Positions 22,354-32,519 are shown, numbered from the stretch's first letter. The stretch is DNA of 35,362 nt from an uncultured Flavobacteriaceae bacterium (GCA_905479625.1 CAJQNF010000120.1:1-35362); one strand, 5' to 3'. The notes: a model not told the origin generated them from the sequence alone. A program made the numbers and translations.

Positions 22354-22791
22354 CTAATGACGTTTGGAAATTTCGTCTGAAATTTCGTTTTCACCCTTGT
22401 CATTAAAAGGAAAATATTCTTGTAATTTTTCCCCGGCATGAAGAATTCCCTTAACAAGACCTCGGGTGTAATTTCCCTTAACAAACTCTGAAATAACCTC
22501 ATCTCTGACACTTTCCCAAAAATTATCTGGAACCTTGTTATCAATTCCTTCATCGCCGATAATGGCAAACTGATGATCATCAACGGCCACATAGAACAAG
22601 ACGCCATTCTTAAGCACTGTCTTATCCATCTCTAATTGGTGAAAAACTTCCTGAGCCCTCTTCAGCGCATCCTGATCAAGACTCTTTTCTAAGTGAATTC
22701 TGATCTCACCTGAAGTATTATTTTCTGCCTGGCGGATCGCATTGATCACATCCTGCTCTTGCTGATCGGTTAAAAATTGTTCAACTTCCAT
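22354..22791 (-). CDS. TPM-domain protein (Psb32/MOLO-1-like), no signal peptide
   Basis: The 145-aa protein is one TPM domain: FLTDQQEQDVINAIRQAENNTSGEIRIHLEK at the start, ALKRAQEVFHQLEMDKT, NGVLFYVAVDDHQFAIIGDEGID, then KGNYTRGLVKGILHAGEKLQEYF. There is no signal peptide or membrane segment. In Bacteroidetes this small TPM gene follows lemA, usually with a second TPM gene with a signal peptide; that second gene is missing here. The family is implicated in membrane-protein or photosystem repair, but the role in this group is unknown. An intrinsic terminator lies between lemA and this gene. Confidence 0.88.
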   Translation of the reverse strand: MEVEQFLTDQQEQDVINAIRQAENNTSGEIRIHLEKSLDQDALKRAQEVFHQLEMDKTVLKNGVLFYVAVDDHQFAIIGDEGIDNKVPDNFWESVRDEVISEFVKGNYTRGLVKGILHAGEKLQEYFPFNDKGENEISDEISKRH

Positions 22792-22806
22792 AAGTTCATA
22801 TATGAT

Positions 22807-22836
22807 AAAAAAGAGCCAAAGCTTCTGCTTTGGCTC
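22807..22836 (-). terminator. Terminator between lemA and TPM gene
   Basis: GAGCCAAAGC (22813-22822), loop TTCT, GCTTTGGCTC (22827-22836) form a perfect 10-bp stem. On the minus strand it is followed by six T residues. It lies after the lemA stop and before the TPM start, so the two genes may not be fully cotranscribed. Confidence 0.9.
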
Positions 22837-22856
22837 AAATTATGATGCTCTAAGAA

Positions 22857-23447
22857 TTAATTAAAGTCAACTGTCGGCGCATTTTCACTGCCTGCAGCAG
22901 CCTGAAATAATGCCATAGGATCAAAGTTTAAAAAGCCGGCCACCATCGTTGCGGGGAACTTCCTTATAAATACATTGTAATCCTTTGCCTGTTCGTTAAA
23001 CCTGTTTCTTTCTACATTGATCCTGTTCTCAGTACCTTCAAGCTGGCTCTGCAATTCCAAAAAGTTTTGATTTGCCTTTAGATCAGGATATCTTTCTACT
23101 ACCACCATCAATTTGCTCAATGCACCCGATAGTGAATTCTGAGACTCCTGAAAAGCAGCCATTTGCTCTGGGGTTATATTGGTGGGATCAATAGTCGTTT
23201 TGGTCGCATTGGCTCTGGCCTGAATAACAGCCTCCAAGGTCTCCCTTTCAAAATCGGCATAACCTTTCACCGTACTCACAAGATTAGGGATCAAGTCAGA
23301 CCTTCTTTGATAAGCACTTTCAACATTGGCCCATTGTGTTTTGGCAGTCTCTTGTTTCTCCACCATAGTATTGTTCAATCCAACACCCCATCTGAATATA
23401 CCTATAACGATAACTGCGATAATAATTAAGGGAAGCCATTTTTTCAT
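22857..23447 (-). CDS. lemA: LemA family protein
   Basis: The 196-aa membrane-anchored protein has an N-terminal hydrophobic segment (MKKWLPLIIIAVIVIGIF) followed by the LemA signature: NNTMVEKQETAKTQWANVES, then YQRRSDLIPNLVSTVKGYA, RANATKTTI, QFQESQNSLSGALSKLMVVVERYPDLKAN, and QLEGTENRINVERNRFNEQAKDYN. The ATG at 23447 was preferred to a TTG three codons upstream. The long helices face the periplasm. Its function is unknown. It is followed by a terminator and a TPM gene. Confidence 0.96.
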   Translation of the reverse strand: MKKWLPLIIIAVIVIGIFRWGVGLNNTMVEKQETAKTQWANVESAYQRRSDLIPNLVSTVKGYADFERETLEAVIQARANATKTTIDPTNITPEQMAAFQESQNSLSGALSKLMVVVERYPDLKANQNFLELQSQLEGTENRINVERNRFNEQAKDYNVFIRKFPATMVAGFLNFDPMALFQAAAGSENAPTVDFN

Positions 23448-23463
23448 GATAATCAATTTTAAT

Positions 23464-23793
23464 TTAAAGTTGGTTCTTTATTTCAATAAGTTCGTTTTTA
23501 ATATCTTCCAGCCTCACAATGATCTTGTGCTTTGAAAATATTTCATCAGGGTTTTCCTTTAATTTATTCTTTGCTCCTTCGAGGGTAAAACCTTTTTCCT
23601 TGACCAAAAAATAGATCATTTTAAGATTCTCCACATCCTCAGGGGTAAATAATCTATTCCCTTTTTTATTTTTTTTTGGTTTTAGAACGTCAAATTCGTT
23701 TTCCCAAAATCTTATCAATGAAGTGTTTACACCAAAAGCCTTGGCTACTTCACCTATTTTATAATATCTTTTGTCTGGTAGGTCTATTTGCAT
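23464..23793 (-). CDS. MerR-like transcriptional regulator
   Basis: The 109-aa protein has an N-terminal MerR-type winged helix: KRYYKIGEVAKAFGVNTSLIRFWENEFDVLKP, then NKKGNRLFTPEDVENLKMIYFLVKEKGFTLEGAKNKL. There is only a short tail (about 35 aa) and no effector domain. Such short MerR proteins are common in Bacteroidetes downstream of M23 peptidases. Its ATG overlaps the last base of the M23 stop codon (TAATG), so translation is probably coupled. It may regulate this operon or lemA; the target is unknown. Confidence 0.92.
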   Translation of the reverse strand: MQIDLPDKRYYKIGEVAKAFGVNTSLIRFWENEFDVLKPKKNKKGNRLFTPEDVENLKMIYFLVKEKGFTLEGAKNKLKENPDEIFSKHKIIVRLEDIKNELIEIKNQL

Positions 23794-24764
23794 TAGTCAA
23801 GAGATTGTCCTTCTTGCGAAGCCATTTTTAACATTTCCTGGAACTCTTGCGGTGACAGGTCACCATAGTAAAAGTTGATAGGATTAATTTGTTGCTTGTT
23901 ATAACGAACCTCATAATGTAAATGAGGTGCCTGTGAACGGCCGGTACTTCCCACATAACCTATGAGATCACCTCTTTTCACTTTTTGGCCCCTTTTCACA
24001 TTGTATTTCGAAAGGTGTGCATACAGCGTTACATAGCCAAAACCGTGATCTATTCTAATATGCCTGCCAAAACCAGATGATCCGGCATCTGCACGGGTCA
24101 CTTTACCATTCCCTGTGGCATATATCGGAGTTCCTTTTGGGGAGGTGAAATCCATCCCTTTATGTCTTTTTCGCGCCTTAGTAAACGGATCCAGTCTCCA
24201 TCCAAAGCCAGAGGCCATCCTGGTAAGATCTTCTTTACTTACAGGTTGAATGGCAGGAATTGAAGCTAGTAATTCTTCTTTATCCTTGGCAAGATCGATG
24301 ATTTCGTCTAATGACTTTGATTGTACATACAATTGTTTTGAGAGTATGTCAATATTTTTTGTAGCCTCAATGATCATTTGAGAATTATCAAATCCTTCTA
24401 TTGATTTATAACGATTCACACCACCAAAACCTGCTTTTCTTTGCTCCTCAGGAATAGGGTTGGCTTCAAAATAGGTTCTGTAGATATTGTTGTCTCTTTT
24501 TTGAATTCCATCTAACACTTGCTCTGCCTGAGTCATCTTCTTTTCAAGCAATTCATAATGCAGCTTCATGTTCTCTAACTCGCGCGTCATGACCTTTTGT
24601 CTGGGAGATTCAAGGAACTGATACATGACAAAAACGATGAATCCACCCATAAGAACAGATGCAACAACAAAAAACATCATTCTCCTAAACTTATCCCGCT
24701 TTCTCAGCTCTATTTTCCTATAGGATAAGGTATCAGAATCGTAATAATATTTTACCTTCGCCAT
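23793..24764 (-). CDS. M23 family peptidoglycan endopeptidase
   Basis: The 323-aa protein is a membrane-anchored LytM-type peptidase. A cytoplasmic basic start is followed by one transmembrane segment (about 28-49), a coiled coil (about 55-90, ELENMKLHYELLEKK), a linker and the C-terminal M23 domain (about 185-300). The Zn ligands are present: His201 and Asp205 in HKGMD, and His283 of the HLH motif (281-283); the catalytic His250 in YAHLS is also there. An active enzyme is expected, cutting peptide cross-links in the periplasm. It is divergent from alaS, with 120 bp between. Confidence 0.95.
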   Translation of the reverse strand: MAKVKYYYDSDTLSYRKIELRKRDKFRRMMFFVVASVLMGGFIVFVMYQFLESPRQKVMTRELENMKLHYELLEKKMTQAEQVLDGIQKRDNNIYRTYFEANPIPEEQRKAGFGGVNRYKSIEGFDNSQMIIEATKNIDILSKQLYVQSKSLDEIIDLAKDKEELLASIPAIQPVSKEDLTRMASGFGWRLDPFTKARKRHKGMDFTSPKGTPIYATGNGKVTRADAGSSGFGRHIRIDHGFGYVTLYAHLSKYNVKRGQKVKRGDLIGYVGSTGRSQAPHLHYEVRYNKQQINPINFYYGDLSPQEFQEMLKMASQEGQSLD

Positions 24765-24884
24765 AATTATAAATATACTATTTTTGTAACTAAAATAAGC
24801 CTAGATCAGCTACTGTAAAAAACAAATTTACAATTTTTTTTTATCTCTGATATATTCAAAAGACATGGCTTTTAATTATATTTT
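24765..24884. promoter_or_regulatory. Divergent promoter region, M23 gene and alaS
   Basis: Candidates are TATTTTTG at 24779-24786 (plus, for alaS, giving a ~90-nt leader) and TAAATTTG on the minus strand at 24823-24830 (for the M23 gene). Both fit the -7 consensus but lack clear -33 partners at the right distance. Confidence 0.35.
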
Positions 24885-27500
24885 ATGACTTCACAGGAAA
24901 TCAGAAAACAATTTTTGAACTTCTTTGCTTCCAAACAACACGAAATAGTTCAATCGGCTCCGCTAGTCAATAAAAATGATCCCAGCTTGATGTTCGTCAA
25001 TGCAGGAATGAATCCTTTTAAGGAATACTTTCTTGGGCAAAAAGAAGCGCTGAAGCCAAGGATTGCTGATACCCAAAAATGTTTAAGAGTTTCAGGCAAA
25101 CACAATGATCTGGAAGAGGTGGGTATGGATACCTATCATCATACCATGTTTGAAATGCTTGGAAACTGGAGTTTCGGGGACTATTTTAAAAAGGAAGCCA
25201 TTGCCTGGGCCTGGGAACTATTGACCGAAGTTTTTAAAATTGATAAGAACAGTCTTTATGTGACCGTTTTTGAAGGAGATAAAGAAGATCAACTCAACTT
25301 TGATCAGGAAGCTTATGATTTTTGGCTGCAGCATATTCCTGCCGATAAAATCCTTAAGGGGAATAAAAAAGATAATTTTTGGGAGATGGGTGCTCAGGGA
25401 CCTTGCGGCCCTTGCAGCGAGATCCATGTAGATATCAGATCAGACGAAGAAAAGCAACAAGTGCCTGGTAAGGAACTGGTAAATATGGATCATCCTTTGG
25501 TCATTGAGATATGGAACCTTGTATTTATGGAATTCAACAGAAGAGCTAACGGCTCTCTGGAGAAGCTTCCAGAACAACATGTAGATACAGGTATGGGTTT
25601 TGAAAGACTTTGCATGGTGGTCCAAAAGGTAAAGTCAAACTATGACACGGATGTTTTCATGCCGATCATCAGAGAGATCGAAACCATTACTGATACCAAT
25701 TATGGCAAGGACGAAAAGACTGATGTTGCCATTCGAGTGATCGCAGATCACGTTAGGGCCGTGGCATTTGCTATTGCAGATGGACAACTACCCTCCAATA
25801 CAGGTGCAGGTTATGTGATCAGGAGAATCCTAAGAAGGGCCATTCGTTATGGATTTACCTTTTTGAATAAAAAAGAACCTTTTATTTATCAGTTGGCTAA
25901 CGTTCTTGAAGCACAAATGGGTGAAAATTTCCCTGAAATTGTGGCGCAAAAAGATCTGATTCACAACGTCATCAGAGAAGAAGAACATTCTTTTTTAAGA
26001 ACCCTGGATCAAGGACTGATCTTGCTTGATACGATTATATCAAACGCTAAAGGGAAAAGTATCTCAGGAAAAAAAGCATTTGAATTATACGACACTTACG
26101 GTTTCCCAAAAGACCTTACTTCTTTGATCTTAAGAGAAAGAGGTATGGAATTTGACGAGACTCAATTTGACGAAGAGATGTCAAAACAAAAATCGCGTTC
26201 AAGAGCTGCCGCGGCTGTAGATACGGATGATTGGCATATTCTTATGGATGACCTGGAACAGGAATTCATCGGTTATGATTATTTGGAGGCCGAAGTTAAA
26301 ATAACTCGTTACAGAAAGGTGTCTTCTAAAAAAGATGGCGATATGTACCAGCTTGTTTTCAATATGACACCCTTTTATCCTGAAGGTGGCGGGCAAGTTG
26401 GCGACAAGGGTTATCTTGAATTAAGCAATGGTAATGTGATCTACATTATCGATACAAAGAAAGAAAATAATCTAATCCTTCACTATGCCAAGAGCCTTCC
26501 GGATGATCCGACTCAAAGGTTTAAAGCAGTGGTAGATGAAGACTATCGTTTTAGAACGATGTCTAACCACACGGCTACGCATTTGTTGCATCAGGCACTA
26601 AGAACAATTCTTGGCACCCATGTAGAGCAAAAAGGATCTGCCGTACATGCAAAAAGTCTGAGGTTTGATTTTTCGCATTTCTCAAAACTAAGCCCTGAGG
26701 AATTGAAAAGTATCGAGCAATTCGTAAATGCAAGAATTCAGGAGAATATTTCTCTTGAGGAAAACAGGCAGGTACCTTTAGAAGAAGCTAAAAAGTCAGG
26801 AGCAATCATGCTTTTCGGTGAAAAATATGGGGATACTGTTCGCACCATTAAATTTGGACAATCCACAGAACTTTGTGGCGGAACGCATGTAAAAAATACA
26901 GCAGACATCTGGCACTTTAAAATCATGAGTGAAAGCGCTATAGCTTCTGGAATTAGAAGAATAGAGGCCATTTCGAATAATGCCGTAAGAGACTATTATT
27001 TTGAGCAAGACGAAGCCTATGGAAAAATCAAAGCGGTGCTTAAAAACCCGGCTGACCTTTTGAAATCGGTACAAAACCTTCAAGACGAAAATAACAAACT
27101 TAAAAAAGAGATTGAACAGTTAAATAAATTGAAAGCGGCATCTTTTAAAGATGATCTGATCAAAATCAAAAAAGACATCAATGGGGTAAACTTCATTGGA
27201 GCCCTCCTTGATACTGATGCCGGTTCTATGAAAAATATCGCCTTTGAAATTGCAGGAGAACTTGATAATCTCTTCTTTATAGGAGGTTCAAACCATAATG
27301 GAAAAGCAATCTTGACTATTTATATCGCGAAAAACCTGGTTGAAACCAAAAATTTACACGCAGGTAATATTGTTCGCGAACTTGGAAAATTCATTCAGGG
27401 CGGCGGCGGAGGTCAACCATTTTTCGCCACTGCAGGGGGTAAAAACCCTTCAGGATTAAAACAGGCTTTAGAAGCAGCTGAAAAGCTATTGGAAAACTAA
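24885..27500 (+). CDS. alaS: Alanyl-tRNA synthetase
   Basis: The 871-aa class II synthetase is of full length. The N-terminal catalytic core has [15 protein letters not shown], the [17 protein letters not shown] motif 2 region, [11 protein letters not shown] (171-181) and [11 protein letters not shown]. The tRNA-binding and hinge region follows (about 240-460). The editing domain carries the zinc ligands HTATH (562-566) and CGGTH (664-668), which remove mischarged Ser or Gly. The C-Ala domain ends with the [14 protein letters not shown] stretch. GSCFA follows one base later, so the two form an operon. Confidence 0.99.
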   Translation: MTSQEIRKQFLNFFASKQHEIVQSAPLVNKNDPSLMFVNAGMNPFKEYFLGQKEALKPRIADTQKCLRVSGKHNDLEEVGMDTYHHTMFEMLGNWSFGDYFKKEAIAWAWELLTEVFKIDKNSLYVTVFEGDKEDQLNFDQEAYDFWLQHIPADKILKGNKKDNFWEMGAQGPCGPCSEIHVDIRSDEEKQQVPGKELVNMDHPLVIEIWNLVFMEFNRRANGSLEKLPEQHVDTGMGFERLCMVVQKVKSNYDTDVFMPIIREIETITDTNYGKDEKTDVAIRVIADHVRAVAFAIADGQLPSNTGAGYVIRRILRRAIRYGFTFLNKKEPFIYQLANVLEAQMGENFPEIVAQKDLIHNVIREEEHSFLRTLDQGLILLDTIISNAKGKSISGKKAFELYDTYGFPKDLTSLILRERGMEFDETQFDEEMSKQKSRSRAAAAVDTDDWHILMDDLEQEFIGYDYLEAEVKITRYRKVSSKKDGDMYQLVFNMTPFYPEGGGQVGDKGYLELSNGNVIYIIDTKKENNLILHYAKSLPDDPTQRFKAVVDEDYRFRTMSNHTATHLLHQALRTILGTHVEQKGSAVHAKSLRFDFSHFSKLSPEELKSIEQFVNARIQENISLEENRQVPLEEAKKSGAIMLFGEKYGDTVRTIKFGQSTELCGGTHVKNTADIWHFKIMSESAIASGIRRIEAISNNAVRDYYFEQDEAYGKIKAVLKNPADLLKSVQNLQDENNKLKKEIEQLNKLKAASFKDDLIKIKKDINGVNFIGALLDTDAGSMKNIAFEIAGELDNLFFIGGSNHNGKAILTIYIAKNLVETKNLHAGNIVRELGKFIQGGGGGQPFFATAGGKNPSGLKQALEAAEKLLEN

Positions 27501-27501
27501 A

Positions 27502-28461
27502 ATGAAATTCAGAACAGCAATAAAATGTCATGTTGCCTCTAAAAAACTTGACCATCATTCCGGTCTGGTTTTAATAGGATCTTGCTTTTCTGAGCACATG
27601 GAAGAAAAATTCCAATATTTTAAATTCGACACTTTTGCCAACCCTTTTGGCATACTTTTTAATCCCAAGGCTATTGAAACAGGTGTAAGACGTTGTGTAT
27701 TAAAAGACAACTACACCAATAAAGATCTTCTTAAGCATGGAGACATTTGGCTGAGTCTTGACCATCATAGTCGCTTTGACCATAGAGATCAAAGGCAGGT
27801 ACTCGACGATATCAATAAACAGATCGACCTAGGTCACCAGGCGCTGAAAAAAGCCTCTCAAGTGATCATTACTTTAGGTACTTCTTGGGTTTATAAATGG
27901 AAGGAAGATGATAAAGTTGTTGGGAACTGTCATAAGATTCCTCAGAAAAATTTTAAGAAAGAGTTGCTCTCTTCAGATGAAATCACAGAAAGTCTAAGAC
28001 AAATTACCGACTTGATTCGCAGCATTAATAAAAATACCGACTTTATATTTACAGTAAGCCCTGTGAGACATCTCAAAGACGGCTTTATAGAAAATACATT
28101 AAGCAAATCCCTGCTTCACAAAGCCATCTATGAACTAAAAAAAGAAAGAGAGGTCAGTTACTTCCCTGCCTATGAGATCATGATGGATGACTTGAGAGAT
28201 TATCGATTTTACAAAACTGATTTGGTCCATCCAAATGAAATGGCCATAGATTATATCTGGGAGTTATTCAAAGAAACCTGGATCAGCGAAAGTTCAAAGG
28301 AAGTAATGGATAGCATAGAAGACATTCAAAGGTCTTTGGCTCACCGCCCCTTTGACGCGGAATCTGATGCTCATCAGAAATTTATAAAAAAAACCGAGCA
28401 GAAAATTGAGCAGATAAAACAGCAATTTCCAGAAATTGAATTCCATAAAAAAAGGAAGTGA
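27502..28461 (+). CDS. GSCFA family protein
   Basis: The 319-aa protein has the GSCFA signature early (VLIGSCFSEHMEEKFQYFKF), then NPFGILFNP, LGTSWVYKW, VSPVRHLKDGF and DLVHPNEMAIDYIWELF. The layout resembles SGNH hydrolases: GSCFS holds the Ser, the Thr in LGTSW and a late His in VHPNE are candidate partners. Substrate is unknown. The C-terminal ~60 residues are charged helices. It starts 1 bp after the alaS stop and is a usual neighbour of alaS in Flavobacteria. The stop lies in a terminator stem. Confidence 0.9.
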   Translation: MKFRTAIKCHVASKKLDHHSGLVLIGSCFSEHMEEKFQYFKFDTFANPFGILFNPKAIETGVRRCVLKDNYTNKDLLKHGDIWLSLDHHSRFDHRDQRQVLDDINKQIDLGHQALKKASQVIITLGTSWVYKWKEDDKVVGNCHKIPQKNFKKELLSSDEITESLRQITDLIRSINKNTDFIFTVSPVRHLKDGFIENTLSKSLLHKAIYELKKEREVSYFPAYEIMMDDLRDYRFYKTDLVHPNEMAIDYIWELFKETWISESSKEVMDSIEDIQRSLAHRPFDAESDAHQKFIKKTEQKIEQIKQQFPEIEFHKKRK

Positions 28462-28477
28462 TCATCACTTCCTTTTT
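28449..28477. terminator. Terminator after alaS-GSCFA (also serves rhodanese gene)
   Basis: GGAAGTGA (28454-28461), loop TCA, TCACTTCC (28465-28472), flanked by A and T runs. The GSCFA stop codon is inside the stem; the convergent rhodanese gene ends at 28501. Confidence 0.9.
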
Positions 28478-28500
28478 ATCTTTTTCATATTATCCTATAC

Positions 28501-28812
28501 TCATTTAATACAATTAGCAACGCTGCCCCAAGGGCCTCCATTGATCGCATCAACACCGTGTTGTTTTAAAATTGTTGCTGCAGAACCACTTCGGGCACCG
28601 CTTCTACAACAAGTTATTACCGGTTTATCATATTTCTTAATCTCATCCAAATAACTGCCGATTGTATTCAAAGGAATATTTCTCGATCCTTGAACATGTC
28701 CTTCTTGAAACTCCTCTATGGTTCTTACATCAATAATCACCGCTCCATTATCCAAGTATTGTTCTATTGACGCAACACTTGTACTTCCTCCAAATAAATT
28801 AAATAATCCCAT
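28501..28812 (-). CDS. Rhodanese-like sulfurtransferase
   Basis: The 103-aa single-domain rhodanese has VIIDVRTIEEFQEGHVQGSRNIPL and the active-site loop VITCCRSGARSGSA, in which the second Cys (C-R-S-G-x-R) is expected to carry the persulfide. The N-terminus MGLFNLFGG is short and has no signal peptide, so it is cytoplasmic. It handles sulfane sulfur; donor and acceptor are not known. Confidence 0.93.
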   Translation of the reverse strand: MGLFNLFGGSTSVASIEQYLDNGAVIIDVRTIEEFQEGHVQGSRNIPLNTIGSYLDEIKKYDKPVITCCRSGARSGSAATILKQHGVDAINGGPWGSVANCIK

Positions 28813-28886
28813 ATATATTATTAGTTATAAATTTTATGCAAATTTCTGAAATTAAATTGAATTATAAGTAACAAGGGTGACAAATA

Positions 28887-30173
28887 CTATTTTCGTTTTA
28901 CCTCCATATAATCCAATGTAAGATTTACCATTGAAGTAACACCTAATTTAAGACCACCTTCATCAATATAGAAATCCGGTGTGTGATGAGAAGCGGCATC
29001 TTCAACTTTAACATCAAGAGGTTTTCCTCCAACGAAGTAATAAAATCCGGGAACCTCTTTCTGGAAAAAAGAAAAATCTTCAGCCCCGGTAGAAGCATTC
29101 CTTAAAATAATATTTTCCTTTCCTGCAGATCTCTCTAACGATGGTAACATTTTGGCTGTTAAGTCTGGGTCGTTGTACGTAATCGGATATCCTTTATCTA
29201 TAGTGATATCCGCCGTTGCACCGTAACTTTCAGCAATCGCCTTTACCCTGAATAACATCATTTCATTGAGTTTCTTTTGCATTTCATAGTCCAAGGTTCT
29301 AATTGTTCCAATGAGTTCAACTTCTTCTGGAATAATATTATTTCTTACGCCACCTCTAATCAGTCCCACTGAAATCACAGCAGCGTCTTTTGTGAGTTCG
29401 GTGTCTCGACTAATGATACTATTTAACCCGATAATAACTTGAGCAGCAATAAAAACAGGATCAATTCCTTCCCAGGGTCTTGAGCCATGTGCTTGTTTGC
29501 CATGAATCTTGATCACAAATCGCTGGGCAGCAGCCATTGTACCTAATGGCTTATACTTTATTTTGCCAATATCAGTTTGTGCATTGATATGTAAACCAAA
29601 GATGACATCCACATCCGGGTTTTTTAACACCCCTTCTTTTACCATCATTTCAGCACCACCTTCTTCTCCTGTGGGAACCCCTTCTTCTGCAGGTTGAAAA
29701 ATGAATTTGACAGTTCCTTTTAAATCCTTTTTCACTTTACTGAGTACCTCAGCAGCACCCATCATCATGGCAATATGCGTATCGTGACCACAGGCGTGCA
29801 TAACACCGGTTTCTAAACCATTATACATGCTTTTAGCCTTCGATACAAATGGCAGAGAACCTCTTTCAGTAACAGGTAAACCATCAATATCGGCCCTAAG
29901 CGCAATCACTGGTCCGGGTTTCCCCCCTTTTAAAATTCCAACAACACCCGTATGGGCTACCCCAGTTTGAACTTCCATCCCCAAACTTTCTAAATGAGCT
30001 GCAATTTTTTTAGCGGTCTCAAACTCTCTGTTCGATAATTCAGGATGCTCATGAAAATACCTTCTCCATTCAATAACTTTCGGCTCTATATCATCAATAA
30101 GCTGCTCTGTTTTACTTGATTGAGCTTGTAAACCAACTCCGATTAACAAGATAAGTAGTACTATTTTTTTCAT
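28887..30173 (-). CDS. Secreted M20D-family metallopeptidase/amidohydrolase
   Basis: The 428-aa protein has a signal peptide (MKKIVLLILLIGVGLQAQ) and belongs to the M20D/IAA-amino-acid-hydrolase group, which cleaves N-acyl amino acids and small peptides. Visible features are RRYFHEHPELS, ALRADIDGLPV, metal-site Cys/His in HACGHDTH, the catalytic FQPAEEG, GLHIN, and a late TGAEDFSFFQ. The dimerisation domain is between, with QAHGSRPWEGIDP. It is periplasmic or secreted. It may recover amino acids from peptide or N-acyl material. Its ending leaves 74 bp before the rhodanese start. Confidence 0.95.
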   Translation of the reverse strand: MKKIVLLILLIGVGLQAQSSKTEQLIDDIEPKVIEWRRYFHEHPELSNREFETAKKIAAHLESLGMEVQTGVAHTGVVGILKGGKPGPVIALRADIDGLPVTERGSLPFVSKAKSMYNGLETGVMHACGHDTHIAMMMGAAEVLSKVKKDLKGTVKFIFQPAEEGVPTGEEGGAEMMVKEGVLKNPDVDVIFGLHINAQTDIGKIKYKPLGTMAAAQRFVIKIHGKQAHGSRPWEGIDPVFIAAQVIIGLNSIISRDTELTKDAAVISVGLIRGGVRNNIIPEEVELIGTIRTLDYEMQKKLNEMMLFRVKAIAESYGATADITIDKGYPITYNDPDLTAKMLPSLERSAGKENIILRNASTGAEDFSFFQKEVPGFYYFVGGKPLDVKVEDAASHHTPDFYIDEGGLKLGVTSMVNLTLDYMEVKRK

Positions 30174-30262
30174 ATTAAATTTCTAGATTTTTTATTTTTT
30201 TGCAAGTAAATCTAATCAATAAAGTTGATTTCGATTTTATTATGTTTAAAATGACCCATGTA

Positions 30263-32449
30263 TTACCTTGTAAATAACATCTCACGGTATTTTACCAGGG
30301 GCCATAATTCATCATCTATCATGAGTTCTAACTTATCACAATGATAACGAATCTGTTCAAAATAAGGCTTTACTTTTTCGCAGTACATCACAGCCTTTTT
30401 CTCTTCATCCTCCGTTTTATTTGCCTTTTTTCTTTCCTCCACCATAGCGTTGGTTTTCTTGGTGATACCCGATATATGCTCGGAAATCTTTTTGATAAGG
30501 TCCATCTGCTCTTTAGCAACTGTTTCAAATTCCTCCCCAAAAACTTCTTTAAGACCTTTTACATTTCTAATTAAAGTATTCTGGTAATTTACGGCAGTTG
30601 GAATCACGTGATTCATCGCGATATCTCCCAAAACCCTTCCTTCGATCTGAATCCTTAAAGAGTAAGCGTCAAATTCAATCTCAAGTCTCGCTGTGATCTC
30701 TTTAATATTCATGACCTCCATCTCACTGTAAAGATCCATGGCTTTTTTACTCACTTTTGCTTTTACTGCCTTTGGAGTTGTTTTATTATTGCTCAGGCCT
30801 CGTTTGGCTGCTTCTTTTTCCCATTCTTTATCATAACTGTTTCCCTCAAAAAGAATATTCTTGGACTGTTTTATATATTCCCTAAGGACGTTAAAGATTG
30901 CTTCATCTTTTTTGAAGGACTTATTGTCAATTAATTTATCCACTTCGGCTTTGAAATCTTTTAACTGTTTTGCAACAATGGTATTTAGAACAGTCATAGG
31001 ATTGGCACAGTTAGCCATAGACCCTACCGCCCTGAATTCAAATTTATTCCCTGTGAAAGCAAAGGGTGAAGTCCTGTTTCTATCCGTATTGTCAAGCAAA
31101 ATCTCAGGTATCTTACCTATCACATTTAATTTAAGATCTGTTTTCTCTTCAGGAGATAGTTTACCATCGGTTACGTTTTCCAACTCTTTTAGCACAGCGG
31201 TTAACTGCTCCCCTATAAATACAGATATAATAGCTGGCGGCGCCTCATCAGCTCCTAATCGGTGGTCATTACTGGCTGAAGCAACATCGGCTCTCATCAA
31301 TTCCTCATAGGTATGAATCGCCTTAATGGTATTCACAAAAAAGGTGAGGAATTGTAAGTTTCTCATTGGTGTTTTTCCGGGACTCAACAAGTTCACACCT
31401 CCATCGGTACTTAAAGACCAGTTGTTGTGTTTACCTGAGCCGTTAATTCCATGAAAAGGCTTTTCATGAAGTAAAACCTTTAACTGGTGTTTTGAGGCTA
31501 TTTTACCTATTATATCCATCAAAAGCGCATTGTGATCTACTGCAAGATTCGCTTCTTCATGAATGGAAGCAATTTCGAATTGATTTGGGGCTACTTCGTT
31601 ATGTCTTGTTTTGACGGGTATTCCTAATTTAATACACTCTATTTCAAGTTCGATCATAAAACCCATGACTCTTTGCGGAATGCTGCCAAAATAGTGATCA
31701 TCTAATTGCTGTCCTTTTGCGGATGACTGCCCCAATAATGTCCTTCCTGTCAGCACAAGGTCTGGTCTTGACAAGACCAAGGCTTTATCAATAAGAAAAT
31801 ATTCCTGTTCCCACCCTAAGGAAGCATTCACTTTTGATACATTTTTATCAAAATATCTGGCTACCCCGGTCGCTTGTTTATCGATGGCATTGAGTGCTCT
31901 AAGCAAAGGTGTTTTATTGTCTAAGGCCTCTCCGGTATAGGCTACAAAAATAGTAGGTATACATAAAGTCGTTCCATAAATAAATGCCGGGGATGTCGGA
32001 TCCCAAGCTGTATAACCCCTTGCTTCAAAAGTATTTCTGATTCCTCCACTTGGAAAACTAGAAGCGTCTGGTTCTTGTTGAACCAGTTCATTTCCGCCAA
32101 ACCTTTCCAAGGCTTTCCCATCTTTTCCAAGTTCAAAAAAGGCATCATGTTTTTCAGCTGTACCACCTGTTAAAGGCTGAAACCAATGTGTATAATGTGT
32201 CACACCTTTTGACAAAGCCCAGTTCTTCATTGAATTTGCCACCTGATCAGCAATTTTTCTATCGATACTTGAACCGTGCTTTACTGCATTCATGACCCCT
32301 TCAAATGCCTCCTTAGTGAGGTATTGTTGCATACTTTCTTCATTAAAAACATTACTGCCAAAATATGCGGAACGGTTCTTAGTTTCGACAATTGGGATCA
32401 ATTTTCTATTCAAAGTTTCCTGAATTGCTCTGGATCTTACTGTAGACAT
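30263..32449 (-). CDS. glnN: Glutamine synthetase type III
   Basis: The 728-aa protein is full length for GSIII, which forms dodecamers and makes glutamine from glutamate, ammonia and ATP. Features are the N-terminal GSIII domain (FGSNVFNEESM, YTHWFQPLTGGTAEKHD), NTFEARGYTAWDPTSPAF, the active-site SLGWEQEYFLID, TRHNEVAPNQFEIA, HEKPFHGINGSGKHNNWS and NRTSPFAFTGNKFEFRAVGS. A C-terminal GSIII domain with helical stretches follows. It is the main ammonium-assimilating type in Bacteroidetes. It is divergent from a GSII gene across 171 bp. Regulation by nitrogen supply is likely, but the operator is only guessed. Confidence 0.98.
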   Translation of the reverse strand: MSTVRSRAIQETLNRKLIPIVETKNRSAYFGSNVFNEESMQQYLTKEAFEGVMNAVKHGSSIDRKIADQVANSMKNWALSKGVTHYTHWFQPLTGGTAEKHDAFFELGKDGKALERFGGNELVQQEPDASSFPSGGIRNTFEARGYTAWDPTSPAFIYGTTLCIPTIFVAYTGEALDNKTPLLRALNAIDKQATGVARYFDKNVSKVNASLGWEQEYFLIDKALVLSRPDLVLTGRTLLGQSSAKGQQLDDHYFGSIPQRVMGFMIELEIECIKLGIPVKTRHNEVAPNQFEIASIHEEANLAVDHNALLMDIIGKIASKHQLKVLLHEKPFHGINGSGKHNNWSLSTDGGVNLLSPGKTPMRNLQFLTFFVNTIKAIHTYEELMRADVASASNDHRLGADEAPPAIISVFIGEQLTAVLKELENVTDGKLSPEEKTDLKLNVIGKIPEILLDNTDRNRTSPFAFTGNKFEFRAVGSMANCANPMTVLNTIVAKQLKDFKAEVDKLIDNKSFKKDEAIFNVLREYIKQSKNILFEGNSYDKEWEKEAAKRGLSNNKTTPKAVKAKVSKKAMDLYSEMEVMNIKEITARLEIEFDAYSLRIQIEGRVLGDIAMNHVIPTAVNYQNTLIRNVKGLKEVFGEEFETVAKEQMDLIKKISEHISGITKKTNAMVEERKKANKTEDEEKKAVMYCEKVKPYFEQIRYHCDKLELMIDDELWPLVKYREMLFTR

Positions 32450-32498
32450 ACACTAATAATTAAATTTTTATGGGATAAAAATACTTAATTTTTAAATG

Positions 32499-32519
32499 TA
32501 CCCCTCAAAAAATTGGGTA
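32499..32519. promoter_or_regulatory. Inverted repeat between the glutamine synthetase genes
   Basis: TACCC (32499-32503) and GGGTA (32515-32519) form an 11-nt-spaced inverted repeat; TACCC recurs at 32551. It lies 50 bp before the GSIII start and may be an operator for one or both synthetase genes. No known regulator matches. Confidence 0.3.
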
